DNA of 64,000 nt, from the NCBI GenBank assembly GCA_902569785.1, contig CACFVO010000003.1:1-64000 (forward strand), in the 5' to 3' direction. The position numbers and the translations under genes were made by a program. The notes beneath the pieces were generated by a model. It made no database searches and had not been told where the DNA came from. It saw nothing but the letters and a program-made list of their open reading frames with translations. Each line of letters opens with the position of its first letter. Position 1 is the first letter of the stretch. This stretch comes from an uncultured Pelagibacteraceae bacterium (lineage in GTDB: Bacteria; Pseudomonadota; Alphaproteobacteria; Pelagibacterales; Pelagibacteraceae). Of the stretch, positions 50,951-63,760 are shown one piece after another.

Positions 50951-52510
50951 ATGTTTAAAAGAATTTATCGATTATTTAAAATTGCTAGAAAATTATCAAC
51001 ATCTGGAGCAATAGATACAATTAATCAGATGTATAATTTGCCCTTAATAATAAATTTTTTTTTTGAAGTTATTTCTATCGGGTCTCCAAAAAAAACAATT
51101 AATAATCAAAAAAAACCTGGAGAAAAACTTTGTATTGCCCTTCAAGGAATGGGTACTACTTTTATCAAACTTGGTCAGTTCCTAGCTACGAGGCCTGATA
51201 TCATAGGCGAAGATCTCACAAAAAATTTAGAAAAATTACAAGATAAGGTTCCTGCGTTCGACACATATGAAGCAAAAAAAATTATAAAAAAAGAAGTTGG
51301 AGATAGTCAATTTCAAAATATTTTGGAACTTAGTGAACCCATAGCGGCAGCTTCTATTGCTCAAGTTCATTTAGCAAAAATTAAAAATGAAAATAAAGAA
51401 GTTGCAATTAAGATCTTAAGACCAAATATAGAAAAATTATTTAACGAGGAGTTAGATGCTTTAATGTTATTTGCCTATATTATTGAAAATACATATTCAA
51501 AAGCCAAAAGACTTAAACTTGTAGAGGTCATACATTTATTGCGTGAAATTACAAATATTGAAATGGATTTACGATTTGAAGCGGCAGCTGCAAATGAATT
51601 ATATGAAAATACAAAAAATGATAAAAGTTTTAACGTTCCTAAAATTTACTGGAATTATACAACTAAAAATATTCTAACTCTAGATAAAGTGGAGGGAATA
51701 TCTATACGGGAACAAGTAAAACTTAAAGAACTTGGTGTCGATCTAAAAATTCTAGCTGAAAACTTAATACAAAATTTTTTAAAACAAGCTGTAAGAGATG
51801 GTTTTTTTCATGGAGATATGCATCAAGGAAATTTGTTTGTTGATCAGCAAGGAAATATTATACCTGTGGATTTTGGTATTATGGGAAGATTAGATAAAAA
51901 TAATCGAAAATTTTTAGCTGAAATTTTATACGGCTTTATTCAAAGAGATTACGTAAAGGTTGCAGAAGTACATTTTCAGGCAGGTCTTGTTCCGCAAGAT
52001 GCCTCTAAAGAAAAATTTGCTCAAGCATTAAGATCTGTTGGAGAGCCTATCTTTGGTCAATCAATTAAAGATATATCAGGAGGAAATTTATTAGCGCAAC
52101 TTTTTGAAATAACTGAAAAATTTAATATGCCAACACAAACACCGTTACTTCTTTTACAAAAAACTATGGTTGTTGTGGAAGGAGTATCAAGAAAACTGTG
52201 TCCTGAAACGAATATCTGGCAAGTTTCTAAACCCGTTTTAGAAGATTGGTTAAAAAGTGTTAAAAGTCCACAATCTACATTGGATACTGCGATTAATACT
52301 TCAACTGAAATAATAAAAAGAATCCCTGATTTTCCTGATCTGATGGATAAAGCAAATTATGCTCTTCAATTAATGGCCGAAGGAAAATTAAATTTAGGGT
52401 CGGGAAACAACAAAAATTTAGAGATAGAGCAAATGAAGTTAAAAAATTTCAAAAAAAATTTGATTATTGGTTTTTTTGGTATTGTAATTGTTGTCCTATT
52501 GGTATTTTAA
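50951..52510 (+). CDS. ubiB: Ubiquinone biosynthesis protein kinase-like UbiB
   Basis: GTTFIKLGQFLATRPDIIG, AAASIAQVHLAKI, GFFHGDMHQGNLFVDQQGNIIPVDFGIMGRLD. Confidence 0.95.
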   Translation: MFKRIYRLFKIARKLSTSGAIDTINQMYNLPLIINFFFEVISIGSPKKTINNQKKPGEKLCIALQGMGTTFIKLGQFLATRPDIIGEDLTKNLEKLQDKVPAFDTYEAKKIIKKEVGDSQFQNILELSEPIAAASIAQVHLAKIKNENKEVAIKILRPNIEKLFNEELDALMLFAYIIENTYSKAKRLKLVEVIHLLREITNIEMDLRFEAAAANELYENTKNDKSFNVPKIYWNYTTKNILTLDKVEGISIREQVKLKELGVDLKILAENLIQNFLKQAVRDGFFHGDMHQGNLFVDQQGNIIPVDFGIMGRLDKNNRKFLAEILYGFIQRDYVKVAEVHFQAGLVPQDASKEKFAQALRSVGEPIFGQSIKDISGGNLLAQLFEITEKFNMPTQTPLLLLQKTMVVVEGVSRKLCPETNIWQVSKPVLEDWLKSVKSPQSTLDTAINTSTEIIKRIPDFPDLMDKANYALQLMAEGKLNLGSGNNKNLEIEQMKLKNFKKNLIIGFFGIVIVVLLVF

Positions 52511-52517
52511 TTAAACA

Positions 52518-53747
52518 ATGTCATTAAAAAACAAAAAAATTTTATTAGTCATTGGGGGTGGAATATCTGCCTATAAATCTCTTGATCTTATAAGACTATT
52601 AAAAAAAAATAATGTTGATGTAAAAACTATCCTTACTAAAAGTGGTAAAGAATTTGTTACACCACTTTCAATTACAACTTTAACAAAAAATAAAACATAT
52701 GAAGATATTTTTGACAAAAATAGTGAGGCTGAAATTGACCATATAGCTTTATCTAGATGGGCTGATTTAATTATAGTATTACCTACAACTGCAAACTTTA
52801 TGACAAAGTTAAGCATAGGCAGGGCTGAAGATTTAGCTACAACAGTTTTACTAGCTTCTAATAAAGATATTCTTTTAGTTCCAGCTATGAATGTTCGAAT
52901 GTGGTTTCATAAAGCTACGCAACACAATTTAAAAATTTTACAAGATTATGGCTATCATTTTATTGGTCCTGAAAAAGGTGAAATGGCTTGTGGAGAATAT
53001 GGAGAAGGAAAAATGTCGAGCCCAAGACAAATTTATTTTTATCTAAAAAATTATTTTGATCAAAAAAATTTAGTCAAGAACAAAAATTTTAAAGCTTTAG
53101 TTACAACTGGACCAACTAAAGAATATTTAGACCCAGTAAGATATATTTCTAATGAGTCAAGCGGTAAACAAGGATATGAAGTTGCTTTGGCATTACAAAA
53201 ATTAGGTATAAAAACTAAACTAATAGCAGGGCCTTCTAATCTTATTTTTTCAAAAAATTTGAAAATTAAAAAAATAACTTCTGCAAAAGAAATGATGAAT
53301 GAAGTAAAAAAATCTTTGCCAGTTGACATAGCTGTTTGTGCTGCTGCTGTTTCGGACTTTAAGCCTATAAGTAAAAGTAAAAATAAAATCAAAAAAAATG
53401 CTTCAAAATTTAATGATATAAGTTTAGAAAAAAATCCTGATATTTTAGATTATTTAAGTAAAAATAATAAAGCTAGACCAAAAATAGTAGTTGGATTTTC
53501 TGCAGAAACAGAAAATGTTGTTCAAAACTCAAAAACAAAAATTAAAGAAAAGTATTGTGACTTAATTATTGCAAATGATGTTTCAAAAAAAGATTTGGGA
53601 TTTAATTCAGACTATAATAAAGTTTCAATAATTGATAAAAATGGAAAAGTTAAATCAATTCCAAAAAATAAAAAAAGTTATATTGCTAATATAATTGCAA
53701 AAATTATATTAGATAAACTTTTAATGAATGACAAAAATATTAATTAA
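52518..53747 (+). CDS. coaBC: Bifunctional phosphopantothenoylcysteine decarboxylase/phosphopantothenate-cysteine ligase
   Basis: VIGGGISAYKSLDLIRLL, PAMNVRMW, TTGPTKEYLDPVRYISNESSGKQGYEVA. Confidence 0.96.
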   Translation: MSLKNKKILLVIGGGISAYKSLDLIRLLKKNNVDVKTILTKSGKEFVTPLSITTLTKNKTYEDIFDKNSEAEIDHIALSRWADLIIVLPTTANFMTKLSIGRAEDLATTVLLASNKDILLVPAMNVRMWFHKATQHNLKILQDYGYHFIGPEKGEMACGEYGEGKMSSPRQIYFYLKNYFDQKNLVKNKNFKALVTTGPTKEYLDPVRYISNESSGKQGYEVALALQKLGIKTKLIAGPSNLIFSKNLKIKKITSAKEMMNEVKKSLPVDIAVCAAAVSDFKPISKSKNKIKKNASKFNDISLEKNPDILDYLSKNNKARPKIVVGFSAETENVVQNSKTKIKEKYCDLIIANDVSKKDLGFNSDYNKVSIIDKNGKVKSIPKNKKSYIANIIAKIILDKLLMNDKNIN

Positions 53748-54168
53748 GAGACTGTCAAAAGAAGTTCCTTTGCCTAAATACGAAACAAGTGGATCGTCTG
53801 GTATGGATTTGGCTGCAAATATAAATGCTTACATGGAAATAAATCCTGGCAAAACCGCAATTATTCCTACAGGTTTAGCTTTATCAATACCTAAAGGATT
53901 TGAAGTGCAAATCAGACCTAGATCTGGTCTAGCTGCTAATCAAAAAATAAGTGTTTTAAATACTCCAGGTACAATCGATGCTGATTATAGGGGTGAAATC
54001 AAAGTAATATTAATCAATCTTGGTCAAGAATCTTTCAAAGTAGAAAAGGGACTTCGTATTGCTCAAATGGTTGTGTGCCCAGTAATCCAAGCTCAGCTTA
54101 AAGAGGTAGATGATTTAAATGAAACAGAGCGGGGAAAAGGCGGATTTGGATCGACAGGAATTAAATAA
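53728..54168 (+). CDS. dut: dUTP diphosphatase
   Basis: SSGMDLAAN, IRPRSGLAANQKISVLNTPGTIDADYRGEIKVILIN, RGKGGFGSTGI. Confidence 0.97.
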   Translation: MTKILIKRLSKEVPLPKYETSGSSGMDLAANINAYMEINPGKTAIIPTGLALSIPKGFEVQIRPRSGLAANQKISVLNTPGTIDADYRGEIKVILINLGQESFKVEKGLRIAQMVVCPVIQAQLKEVDDLNETERGKGGFGSTGIK

Positions 54169-54176
54169 TTCTAAAA

Positions 54177-54920
54177 ATGAAAATTAACTTGAGTCAATTT
54201 AAAAGATTCGAAAAACAAATAATCTTAAAAAAGATTGGTTTAGCAGGACAAAAAAAAATATTTTCTGCAAACGTCTTAGTTATAGGTTTGGGAGGGTTAG
54301 GGTGTCCGTTGATAACTTATCTAGTAGCTTCAGGTGTTGGTAAAATCGGTATTGTTGACTTCGATAAAGTTGAGATTTCAAATTTAAATAGACAAACTCT
54401 ATTTAATCCCAACGACATAGGTAAACTTAAAGTAAAACAAGTAAAAAAAATAATAAATAAGATAAACAAGAAAATAAAAATTATTTCATTTAAAAGAAGA
54501 CTTACATCAAAGAATATTAAAAAAATTTTTAATAGTTTTGATATTATATGTGATGGTACTGATAATTATAATACAAGATATTTAATTAATGATTATTGTT
54601 TAAAAAGTAAAAAAATATTAATTTCGTCTGCTATAAGTAAGTTTGATGGCCAGCTTATGAAGTTTAATTTTCAAAAAAAAGGACCTTGTTATAGATGTTT
54701 TATGCCAAGTCCTCCTGATTTTGAAAATAATTGTCAGACGGAAGGAATATTTTCCCCAGTAGCAGGTATTATGGGATCGTTGCAAGCAAATGAAGTTTTA
54801 AAATGTATTTTAAATCATAAAAACAACTTGAGTAACCAAGTACTTATATTTGACTCTCTAAAAACTGAATTTAGAAAATCTAAAATTTCTATTAACCCAA
54901 AATGTATTAATAAATGTTAA
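54177..54920 (+). CDS. HesA/MoeB/ThiF family adenylyltransferase
   Basis: VLVIGLGGLGCPLITYLVASGVGKIGIVDFDKVEISNLNRQTLF, CDGTDNYNTRYLIND, CYRCFMPSPP. Confidence 0.92.
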   Translation: MKINLSQFKRFEKQIILKKIGLAGQKKIFSANVLVIGLGGLGCPLITYLVASGVGKIGIVDFDKVEISNLNRQTLFNPNDIGKLKVKQVKKIINKINKKIKIISFKRRLTSKNIKKIFNSFDIICDGTDNYNTRYLINDYCLKSKKILISSAISKFDGQLMKFNFQKKGPCYRCFMPSPPDFENNCQTEGIFSPVAGIMGSLQANEVLKCILNHKNNLSNQVLIFDSLKTEFRKSKISINPKCINKC

Positions 54921-55360
54921 GAATTATTATTATTATCTCTAGTATTTTTTTTTTTGAAAGTGTTTCTTTTTCTCAAGATGAATATTTTTTAACTTTACGT
55001 TATAACAAAGTTAATCTTAGACAAGGTCCATCTCGTGATTATCCAATTAAAATTTTCTATAAAAAAAAATTTTTACCTGTTTTAATACAGGATAAATCTG
55101 ATAATTTTAGAAAAATTAGAGATCATGAAAATAATACCGGTTGGATTCATGTATCTCAACTTTCAAAAAAGAAAGCTGCAATAGTAATTGATGAAGAATT
55201 GATAATGTTCAAAAATCCAACAATTTATTCACAACCAATAGCCATACTTAAGAAAGGACGTCTTACGCAAATTATAAAATGTAAAGAAATTTGGTGTAAG
55301 GGTAAGTCTGACAAATACACAGGATGGTTAAAAAAAGATAGTTTATGGGGCCGACTTTAA
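54914..55360 (+). CDS. Exported bacterial SH3-domain protein
   Basis: Signal-like N-terminus, FLTLRYNKVNLRQGPSRDYPIKIFY, GWIHVSQLS, GWLKKDSLWG. Confidence 0.85.
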   Translation: MLRIIIIISSIFFFESVSFSQDEYFLTLRYNKVNLRQGPSRDYPIKIFYKKKFLPVLIQDKSDNFRKIRDHENNTGWIHVSQLSKKKAAIVIDEELIMFKNPTIYSQPIAILKKGRLTQIIKCKEIWCKGKSDKYTGWLKKDSLWGRL

Positions 55361-55599
55361 TTTTTTACTTTTGAAGCCCAAAATTTATCTAAAAGAAAGT
55401 ACCAAATCGCATTAGCTAATGGTTCAACTATAGCATCTGTAAGTGCAATCATGAATGAGACATCTGCTATGGCCATTAAAACAACAATTGCTATTGCAAA
55501 ATGACCAATCGTATAGATTATTGTTCTAAGTATTGATCCTTTATTATTTTTATAAATATTTTTAGCTGTTGAAAAAATACCCTGTGTTAATTCTGTCAT
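55357..55599 (-). CDS. Small DUF2061-like membrane protein, 80 aa
   Basis: SILRTIIYTIGHFAIAIVV..., DAIVEPLANAIWYFLLDKFW layout. Confidence 0.6.
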   Translation of the reverse strand: MTELTQGIFSTAKNIYKNNKGSILRTIIYTIGHFAIAIVVLMAIADVSFMIALTDAIVEPLANAIWYFLLDKFWASKVKN

Positions 55600-55838
55600 T
55601 TAGTTAAATCTCTCCGTGGATCTTTAATTTTTTTTACTTTATCTAAAACTCCAGATATTTTTGCCGTAATATATATAGTATAAACTATTGCAAAGCCTAA
55701 GGCCATTGTTGATAGAACAGTATATATTGCTGATAAAATTCTTTCTTCAAACCAATTTTCTACTCCAGAATTTGAATGGTATAAAATATTCCAGAATAAA
55801 ACAAAAGAGACTTCATAAATTAGTATTAATTTAAACAT
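55596..55838 (-). CDS. Small membrane protein of unknown function, 80 aa
   Basis: Two hydrophobic segments; 4-nt overlap with the downstream gene. Confidence 0.55.
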   Translation of the reverse strand: MFKLILIYEVSFVLFWNILYHSNSGVENWFEERILSAIYTVLSTMALGFAIVYTIYITAKISGVLDKVKKIKDPRRDLTK

Positions 55839-55863
55839 TAAATAATTTAAGATTAGTTAGGTT

Positions 55864-58026
<2,163 letters not shown>

Positions 58027-58045
58027 TTATGTAAGATAATAGTAA

Positions 58046-58072
58046 TCCAGTTTATAATTATTCTAAACTGGA
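58046..58072 (-). promoter_or_regulatory. Irr/ICE-box-like palindrome upstream of katG
   Basis: TCCAGTTTA-TAATTATTC-TAAACTGGA; core TTTATAATTATTCTAAA differs at one position from TTTAGAA-N3-TTCTAAA. Confidence 0.6.
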
Positions 58073-58086
58073 AGTCAATATGAAAG

Positions 58087-58506
58087 TTATTTCTTTTGTA
58101 AACTGATTACAATCTCTAGATCTTTAATCTTTTTTCCTTTAGGTGGATTAGGAATTTTCTTTAAAATAACTTCTTGATAATCAATATCAGTAAGTTTTTT
58201 TGTTTGAGGATCATAGAAATGATGGTGCGACTTAATGTTCGTATCATAATAGCTTTTACTATTATTGGTTAAAATTTCTCTTATGTGTCCAGCTTTCTTA
58301 AAAGCTTCAACAGTATTGTAAATAGTGGCTAAAGAAATTCTTGTCTGCCCTTTTCTATTAACAACTTTATTTAATGTTTCAGCTGTAAAATGAAAAGTTT
58401 CTTTTCTATCAAACAATTTTTTAGCTATTAAAATTCTTTGCTTGGTTGGTCTTAAGTTAGATGATCTTAGTTTATTTATAATTTCTTTTTTTTGGTGCAT
58501 AAACAA
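58087..58506 (-). CDS. irr: Fur-family regulator, Irr-like
   Basis: LRSSNLRPTKQRILIAKKLF, FHFTAETLNK, ISLATIYNTVEAFKKAGHIRE, KSYYDTNIKSHHHFYD with HHH. Confidence 0.88.
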   Translation of the reverse strand: MFMHQKKEIINKLRSSNLRPTKQRILIAKKLFDRKETFHFTAETLNKVVNRKGQTRISLATIYNTVEAFKKAGHIREILTNNSKSYYDTNIKSHHHFYDPQTKKLTDIDYQEVILKKIPNPPKGKKIKDLEIVISLQKK

Positions 58507-58591
58507 TAGCTTTTTACTAAGTATTTAAAGTTTTCTACAATTATTTATATAAAATTGTATATAAATCAAGTAAAAACTATTAACTAAATCT

Positions 58592-59095
58592 ATGCAAAAA
58601 AATAGTTTTAATTATGAGGAATTGATTGCTTGTGGCAATGGAGAATTATTTGGAGAAGGTAATGCCAAGCTTCCTTTGCCTCCAATGTTAATGTTTGACA
58701 GAATTACTGAAATTAAAAAAGATATAGGTGAGTTTAAAAAAGGTTTTATAAAAGCAGAACTAGATATAAAAGATAATTTATGGTTTTTTGATTGTCATTT
58801 TAAAAATGATCCGGTTATGCCAGGTTGTCTAGGATTAGATGCGATGTGGCAATTGGTTGGCTTTTATTTGGGATGGATTGGAGAACCAGGAAAAGGAAGA
58901 GCACTAGGTGTCAATACTGTAAAATTTACTGGGGAAGTTCTAAAAAAAGCCAAAATGGCAACTTATGAAATAAATATGAAAAGAATTTTAAAAAAAGAAG
59001 GTGCTGTAGTTGGTCTTGCTAATGGTATATTGAGTGCCGATGGAAAGATAATTTACAAAGCTGAAAATTTAAAAGTAGGGTTATTTAAATCATGA
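58592..59095 (+). CDS. fabA: 3-hydroxydecanoyl-ACP dehydratase/isomerase
   Basis: [46 protein letters not shown]. Confidence 0.97.
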   Translation: MQKNSFNYEELIACGNGELFGEGNAKLPLPPMLMFDRITEIKKDIGEFKKGFIKAELDIKDNLWFFDCHFKNDPVMPGCLGLDAMWQLVGFYLGWIGEPGKGRALGVNTVKFTGEVLKKAKMATYEINMKRILKKEGAVVGLANGILSADGKIIYKAENLKVGLFKS

Positions 59096-60303
59096 AAAGA
59101 GTAGTAGTAACAGGTATTGGAATAGTGTCTTGTCTTGGAAATAATCAACAAGAAGTTTATCAATCTCTTCTGAACTCGAAATCAGGAATATCTTTTTCAG
59201 AAGAATACAAAGAACATAATTTAAAGAGCCACATTCACGGAAAACCTAATATTAAACTTCAAGATCATGTTGATAGAAAAACAATGAGATTCATGGGATC
59301 AGGTTCAGCTTATAATTACATTGCTATGAAAGAAGCGGTTAAAGATTCAGGATTAGAAGAAAAAGATATAAGTAATATCTCAACTGGAATTGTTATGGGT
59401 TCAGGTGGTCCTTCAATAGAAAATGTTATCTTAGCAGCAGATAAAACTAGAGCAAAAACTCCAAAATTAATGGGTCCTTTTATTGTGCCTAGAACAATGG
59501 CAAGTACAGCTTCTGCAACTTTGGCTGTTCCTTTCAAAATTAAAGGAGTAAATTACACTATGAGTTCTGCTTGTGCTACAAGTGGACACTGTATAGGAAA
59601 TTCAGTTGAACTTATACAATCTGGTAAACAAAAAATTATGTTTGCGGGTGGAAGTGAAGAACTACATTGGGCTATGACTGCAATGTTTGATGCTATGACA
59701 GCTTTATCTTCAAAATATAATGATACTCCTGAAAAAGCTTCAAGAGCATATGATAAAACTAGAGATGGATTTGTTATTGCTGGAGGCGGAGGAGTTTTAG
59801 TTCTTGAAGAATATGAGCACGCAAAAGCGAGAGGTGCTAAAATTTATGCTGAGATAACTGGATATGGAGCAACATCAGATGGGTATGATATGGTAGCGCC
59901 CTCTGGAGAAGGAGCCGTTAGGTGCATGAAGATTGCATTAAAAACAACTAGAAATAAAATAGATTATATTAACACTCATGGTACATCTACTCCTGTAGGA
60001 GATATTACAGAATTAAAAGCCATAGGTGAAACGTTTAAAGATAAAATTCCAAAAATAAGTTCTACTAAATCTTTATCGGGTCATCCTTTGGGTGCTGCAT
60101 CAGTACATGAAGCTATCTATAGTTTAATAATGATGAAAAATAATTTTATAACTGGATCCGCTAATATCAATGAAATGGATGAAGAAGCAAAAAAATTTCC
60201 AATAGTTAGTAAAACTGAAAAAGAAGTAACTTTAAATGCAGTTATGTCTAATAGTTTTGGGTTTGGTGGAACAAATGCAACATTAATTTTTGAAAAGGTA
60301 TAA
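59092..60303 (+). CDS. fabB: Beta-ketoacyl-ACP synthase I
   Basis: [19 protein letters not shown] active Cys, [40 protein letters not shown]. Confidence 0.96.
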   Translation: MKRVVVTGIGIVSCLGNNQQEVYQSLLNSKSGISFSEEYKEHNLKSHIHGKPNIKLQDHVDRKTMRFMGSGSAYNYIAMKEAVKDSGLEEKDISNISTGIVMGSGGPSIENVILAADKTRAKTPKLMGPFIVPRTMASTASATLAVPFKIKGVNYTMSSACATSGHCIGNSVELIQSGKQKIMFAGGSEELHWAMTAMFDAMTALSSKYNDTPEKASRAYDKTRDGFVIAGGGGVLVLEEYEHAKARGAKIYAEITGYGATSDGYDMVAPSGEGAVRCMKIALKTTRNKIDYINTHGTSTPVGDITELKAIGETFKDKIPKISSTKSLSGHPLGAASVHEAIYSLIMMKNNFITGSANINEMDEEAKKFPIVSKTEKEVTLNAVMSNSFGFGGTNATLIFEKV

Positions 60304-61089
60304 ATGAGTTTAGCTAAAGGTAAAAAAGGACTGATTATGGGTGTAGCCAACGATCGATCAATTGCTTGGGGCATATCACAAAAACTTGCAGGAGCTGGTG
60401 CTGAATTGGCTTTTACATATCTTGGAGATGCATTAAAAAAAAGAGTTGTTCCATTAGCTAAATCTCTAAATTCTGAATTTACATTAAGTTGCAACGTAGA
60501 AAATAAGCAAGAGGTAGTAAAACTTTTTGAAGATATCAAAGCAAAATGGGGGCAAATTGATTTTGTTGTTCATGCAGTGGCTTTTTCAGATAAAGCAGAA
60601 TTATCAGGTGAATATTTAAATACTACAAGAGAAAATTTTTTAAAAAGCATGTTGGTTTCATGTTTTTCTTTTACTGAAGTTGCAAAAGAAGCCTCTAAGA
60701 TAATGAAAAAAGGTGGAAGCATGCTAACTTTAACTTACGAGTCTACTAAAGCAATTCCTAACTATAACGTAATGGGTGTTTGTAAATCTGCTCTAGAAGC
60801 AAGTGTAAAATATTTAGCTAGAGATCTAGGTTCAAAGGGTATTAGGGTTAACGCTATTAGCGCAGGTCCAATTAAAACCCTTGCAGCATCTGCTATAGGA
60901 GATGCAAAGTTTCTTTACAAATGGAATGAAGATCACTCTTTTTTGAAAAGAAACGTAGACATAAATGATGTAGGAAATTCAGCTTTATATTTACTAAGTG
61001 ATTTAGCTTCTGGTGTTACCGGAGAGATTCATTATGTTGATGCTGGATATAATAAAGTAGGTATGCCTAATCCTAAAAATATCTCTTAA
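60304..61089 (+). CDS. fabI: Enoyl-ACP reductase
   Basis: GLIMGVANDRSIAWGISQKLAGAGAELAFTY, YNVMGVCKSALEASVKYLARDLG, RVNAISAGPIKTLAASAIGD. Confidence 0.97.
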   Translation: MSLAKGKKGLIMGVANDRSIAWGISQKLAGAGAELAFTYLGDALKKRVVPLAKSLNSEFTLSCNVENKQEVVKLFEDIKAKWGQIDFVVHAVAFSDKAELSGEYLNTTRENFLKSMLVSCFSFTEVAKEASKIMKKGGSMLTLTYESTKAIPNYNVMGVCKSALEASVKYLARDLGSKGIRVNAISAGPIKTLAASAIGDAKFLYKWNEDHSFLKRNVDINDVGNSALYLLSDLASGVTGEIHYVDAGYNKVGMPNPKNIS

Positions 61090-61164
61090 CCTGCAAAAAT
61101 TGCATATCTGAAATAAAATCATAACAATTATAAGACAAAAATAAAAACCGTAACTAAACACTAA

Positions 61165-61683
61165 ATGATTAAAAAATTTAACACAAAAGTAAAAGAAAAG
61201 TTAAGTAACTTTTTTGATTGGATTAAAGGTGCTGAGTTGGTCGAACTTAACAGTTGTGATGTTAAAGAAGACCCAGTTAGACCAGAACTAGACAATAATT
61301 TCAGAACCGAATATGGACGTAAAATCTACGGAGTTAAATATAGAGATGAAATTTGTGCAATTATGTGCTTCGGCTTTACAAATGATATTCCAAAAACAGT
61401 TGAAGAACTGGACTTAATGACTAAAGACGCCCATTTACAAAGTGCTTTGAGAGATCAAAAGGTAGGAAGAATAGCTATTGCTTACACAGTTTGGTCTAAA
61501 AAAAAGGGTGGAGGAAAACTAATTGTTAAGGAAGTTTTTAAAAAAATAAAAAAATCAAATCATTTAAATAGATTGATTACTTTATCTCCGTTAACAGAAA
61601 TGGCTAGAAATTTTCATTTACGAAACGGAGCCTTCGAACTTCAAGTAAATGAAAAAACTCAAAACTTTGAATATAAAATTTAA
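61165..61683 (+). CDS. Conserved protein of unknown function, GNAT-like
   Basis: GRIAIAYTVWSKKKGGGKLIVKEVFKKIKK, LITLSPLTEMARNFHLRNGAFELQ resembles an acyl-CoA-loop/GNAT C-terminus. Confidence 0.55.
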   Translation: MIKKFNTKVKEKLSNFFDWIKGAELVELNSCDVKEDPVRPELDNNFRTEYGRKIYGVKYRDEICAIMCFGFTNDIPKTVEELDLMTKDAHLQSALRDQKVGRIAIAYTVWSKKKGGGKLIVKEVFKKIKKSNHLNRLITLSPLTEMARNFHLRNGAFELQVNEKTQNFEYKI

Positions 61684-61687
61684 GACT

Positions 61688-63760
61688 CTAAGCTACGGCT
61701 TGCTTAATAGATAATTTTACTTTACCTCTATCAAATCCTACAACTTTTACTGAAACCTCATCACCTTCTTTTACGACATCACCTACTTTTGCAACCCTTT
61801 TGGTAGCAAGTTCTGAAATATGCACTAAACCATCTTGTTTTCCTAAAAAGTTTACAAATGCTCCAAACTCCATAATCTTCACCACTTTTCCTTTGTAAAT
61901 TTTTCCCATTTCAGGTTTAGCTATAAGACTTTTAATAAATTCTATTGCTTTATTTCTTGAATCTTCATCAGGAGCCGCAACGGTGACTTCCCCTGTATCT
62001 TTCACATCTACTTTCGCACCTGACATTTCAACTATTTCTCTAATCGTTGCACCACCTTTTCCTATAACTGTAGCAATATCTTTTTTATCTACTTTTATTG
62101 TTTCCATTTTAGGTGTATGTTTTGAGAATTCTTTTCTTGATGATTTTATAGTTTTGTTCATCTCCAATAAAATATGTTCTCTTCCAGATTTAGCTTGTTC
62201 TAAAGCCTTTTCCATAATTTCAAATGTAATGCCTGTAATTTTAATATCCATTTGAAGAGATGTTATACCATCTTTAGTTCCAGCTACTTTGAAATCCATA
62301 TCACCTAAATGGTCTTCATCTCCTAAAATATCTGATAGTACAGAAAATTTATCACCTTCCTTAATTAAACCCATGGCTATACCGGCTACTGGTTCCTTTA
62401 TAGGGACTGCAGCATCCATTAAAGATAAAGAAGTGCCACAAACTGTTGCCATCGAAGAAGAGCCATTTGACTCAGTAATTTCTGAAACAACTCTTAAAGT
62501 ATAAGGAAAATCCTCTTTTTTTGGCAAAGATGATCTTATAGCTCGCCAAGCTAATTTACCATGTCCGATTTCTCTTCTACCAGTTCCTATTCTTCCACAC
62601 TCACCTACTGAAAATGGAGGAAAATTATAGTGAAGCATAAAATTGGATCTTTGCATTCCGTCTAGGCTTTCTAATCTTTGCTCATCATCAGACATCCCTA
62701 AAGTGGTAACTACTAAAGCTTGGGTCTCACCTCTTGTGAATAGAGCTGAACCATGTGCTCTTGGTAATACACCCACCTCACATTTAATTTGTCTTACATC
62801 TGCAAGACCTCTGCCATCAATTCTTTTTTCATCTTTTAAAATTGCTGTTCTAACAATATCTTTTTCTAGCAACTTAAGTTGAGCCATTGCTTGATTTTCT
62901 GTTACATTTTCATCTTCTACGAACATCTCTTTACATTTAGCATCTATCTCTGAAATAGCAGTTGATCTTTTCTTTTTATCAACTTCTTTAAATGCTTTTC
63001 TTAAATCTTTTTCAAAAGCACTAACGATTTTCTTTTTAACATCAGAGTGATCTATCTCTTCGACTTTCCATTTAGGTTTCCCTGCTTTTTTAGCTAAAGT
63101 TTCAATTGCTTTTATAATTGGAATAAAATTTTCATGTCCAAACTTTACAGCATCCAGCATTACTTTTTCTGTTAGACCGGATGTTTCTGACTCTACCATT
63201 AAAACTGCCTCTTTTGTTCCAGCAACAACTAAATCTAATTTAGAATCTAGCAATTCTGCTGGTGAGGGATTTAATAAAAATTTTCCATCTTTATATCCAA
63301 CTCTACTTGCTGCAATTGGGCCTTGAAAAGGAAGTCCTGATATAGCTAAAGCTGCAGAAGAAGCAATTATAGATAAAATATCCGGCTGATTTTCTCCATC
63401 ATAAGACAGTACAGTAGGTAGTAATTGTACTTCATTCATAAAGCTTGACGGAAATAATGGTCTAATTGGTCTGTCAATTAATCTAGAAATTAAAGTTTCA
63501 GCTTCAGTAGGTCTTGCTTCTCTTTTAAAGTATCCTCCAGGTATTTTACCAGCAGCATAATATTTTTCTTGATAATTTACAGATAATGGAAAATAATCTT
63601 GCCCGTCCTTTAGATTTTTAGCACCCACTGCAGTTGCTATTATCATTGTTTCACCGCAAGTTGCTATGATCGCACCATCTGCTTGTCTTGCAATTTTTCC
63701 TGTTTCTAAAGTTATTTTTTTTCCATTTATTTCGACTTCTTCTTTGTGAGACTTAAACAT
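61688..63760 (-). CDS. pnp: Polyribonucleotide nucleotidyltransferase
   Basis: [49 protein letters not shown] ([12 protein letters not shown]) and S1 domains. Confidence 0.98.
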   Translation of the reverse strand: MFKSHKEEVEINGKKITLETGKIARQADGAIIATCGETMIIATAVGAKNLKDGQDYFPLSVNYQEKYYAAGKIPGGYFKREARPTEAETLISRLIDRPIRPLFPSSFMNEVQLLPTVLSYDGENQPDILSIIASSAALAISGLPFQGPIAASRVGYKDGKFLLNPSPAELLDSKLDLVVAGTKEAVLMVESETSGLTEKVMLDAVKFGHENFIPIIKAIETLAKKAGKPKWKVEEIDHSDVKKKIVSAFEKDLRKAFKEVDKKKRSTAISEIDAKCKEMFVEDENVTENQAMAQLKLLEKDIVRTAILKDEKRIDGRGLADVRQIKCEVGVLPRAHGSALFTRGETQALVVTTLGMSDDEQRLESLDGMQRSNFMLHYNFPPFSVGECGRIGTGRREIGHGKLAWRAIRSSLPKKEDFPYTLRVVSEITESNGSSSMATVCGTSLSLMDAAVPIKEPVAGIAMGLIKEGDKFSVLSDILGDEDHLGDMDFKVAGTKDGITSLQMDIKITGITFEIMEKALEQAKSGREHILLEMNKTIKSSRKEFSKHTPKMETIKVDKKDIATVIGKGGATIREIVEMSGAKVDVKDTGEVTVAAPDEDSRNKAIEFIKSLIAKPEMGKIYKGKVVKIMEFGAFVNFLGKQDGLVHISELATKRVAKVGDVVKEGDEVSVKVVGFDRGKVKLSIKQAVA

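Noticed and set aside
53060-53392. 110-aa minus-strand ORF inside coaBC
   Set aside because: Shadow of coaBC with no recognisable domain or RBS.
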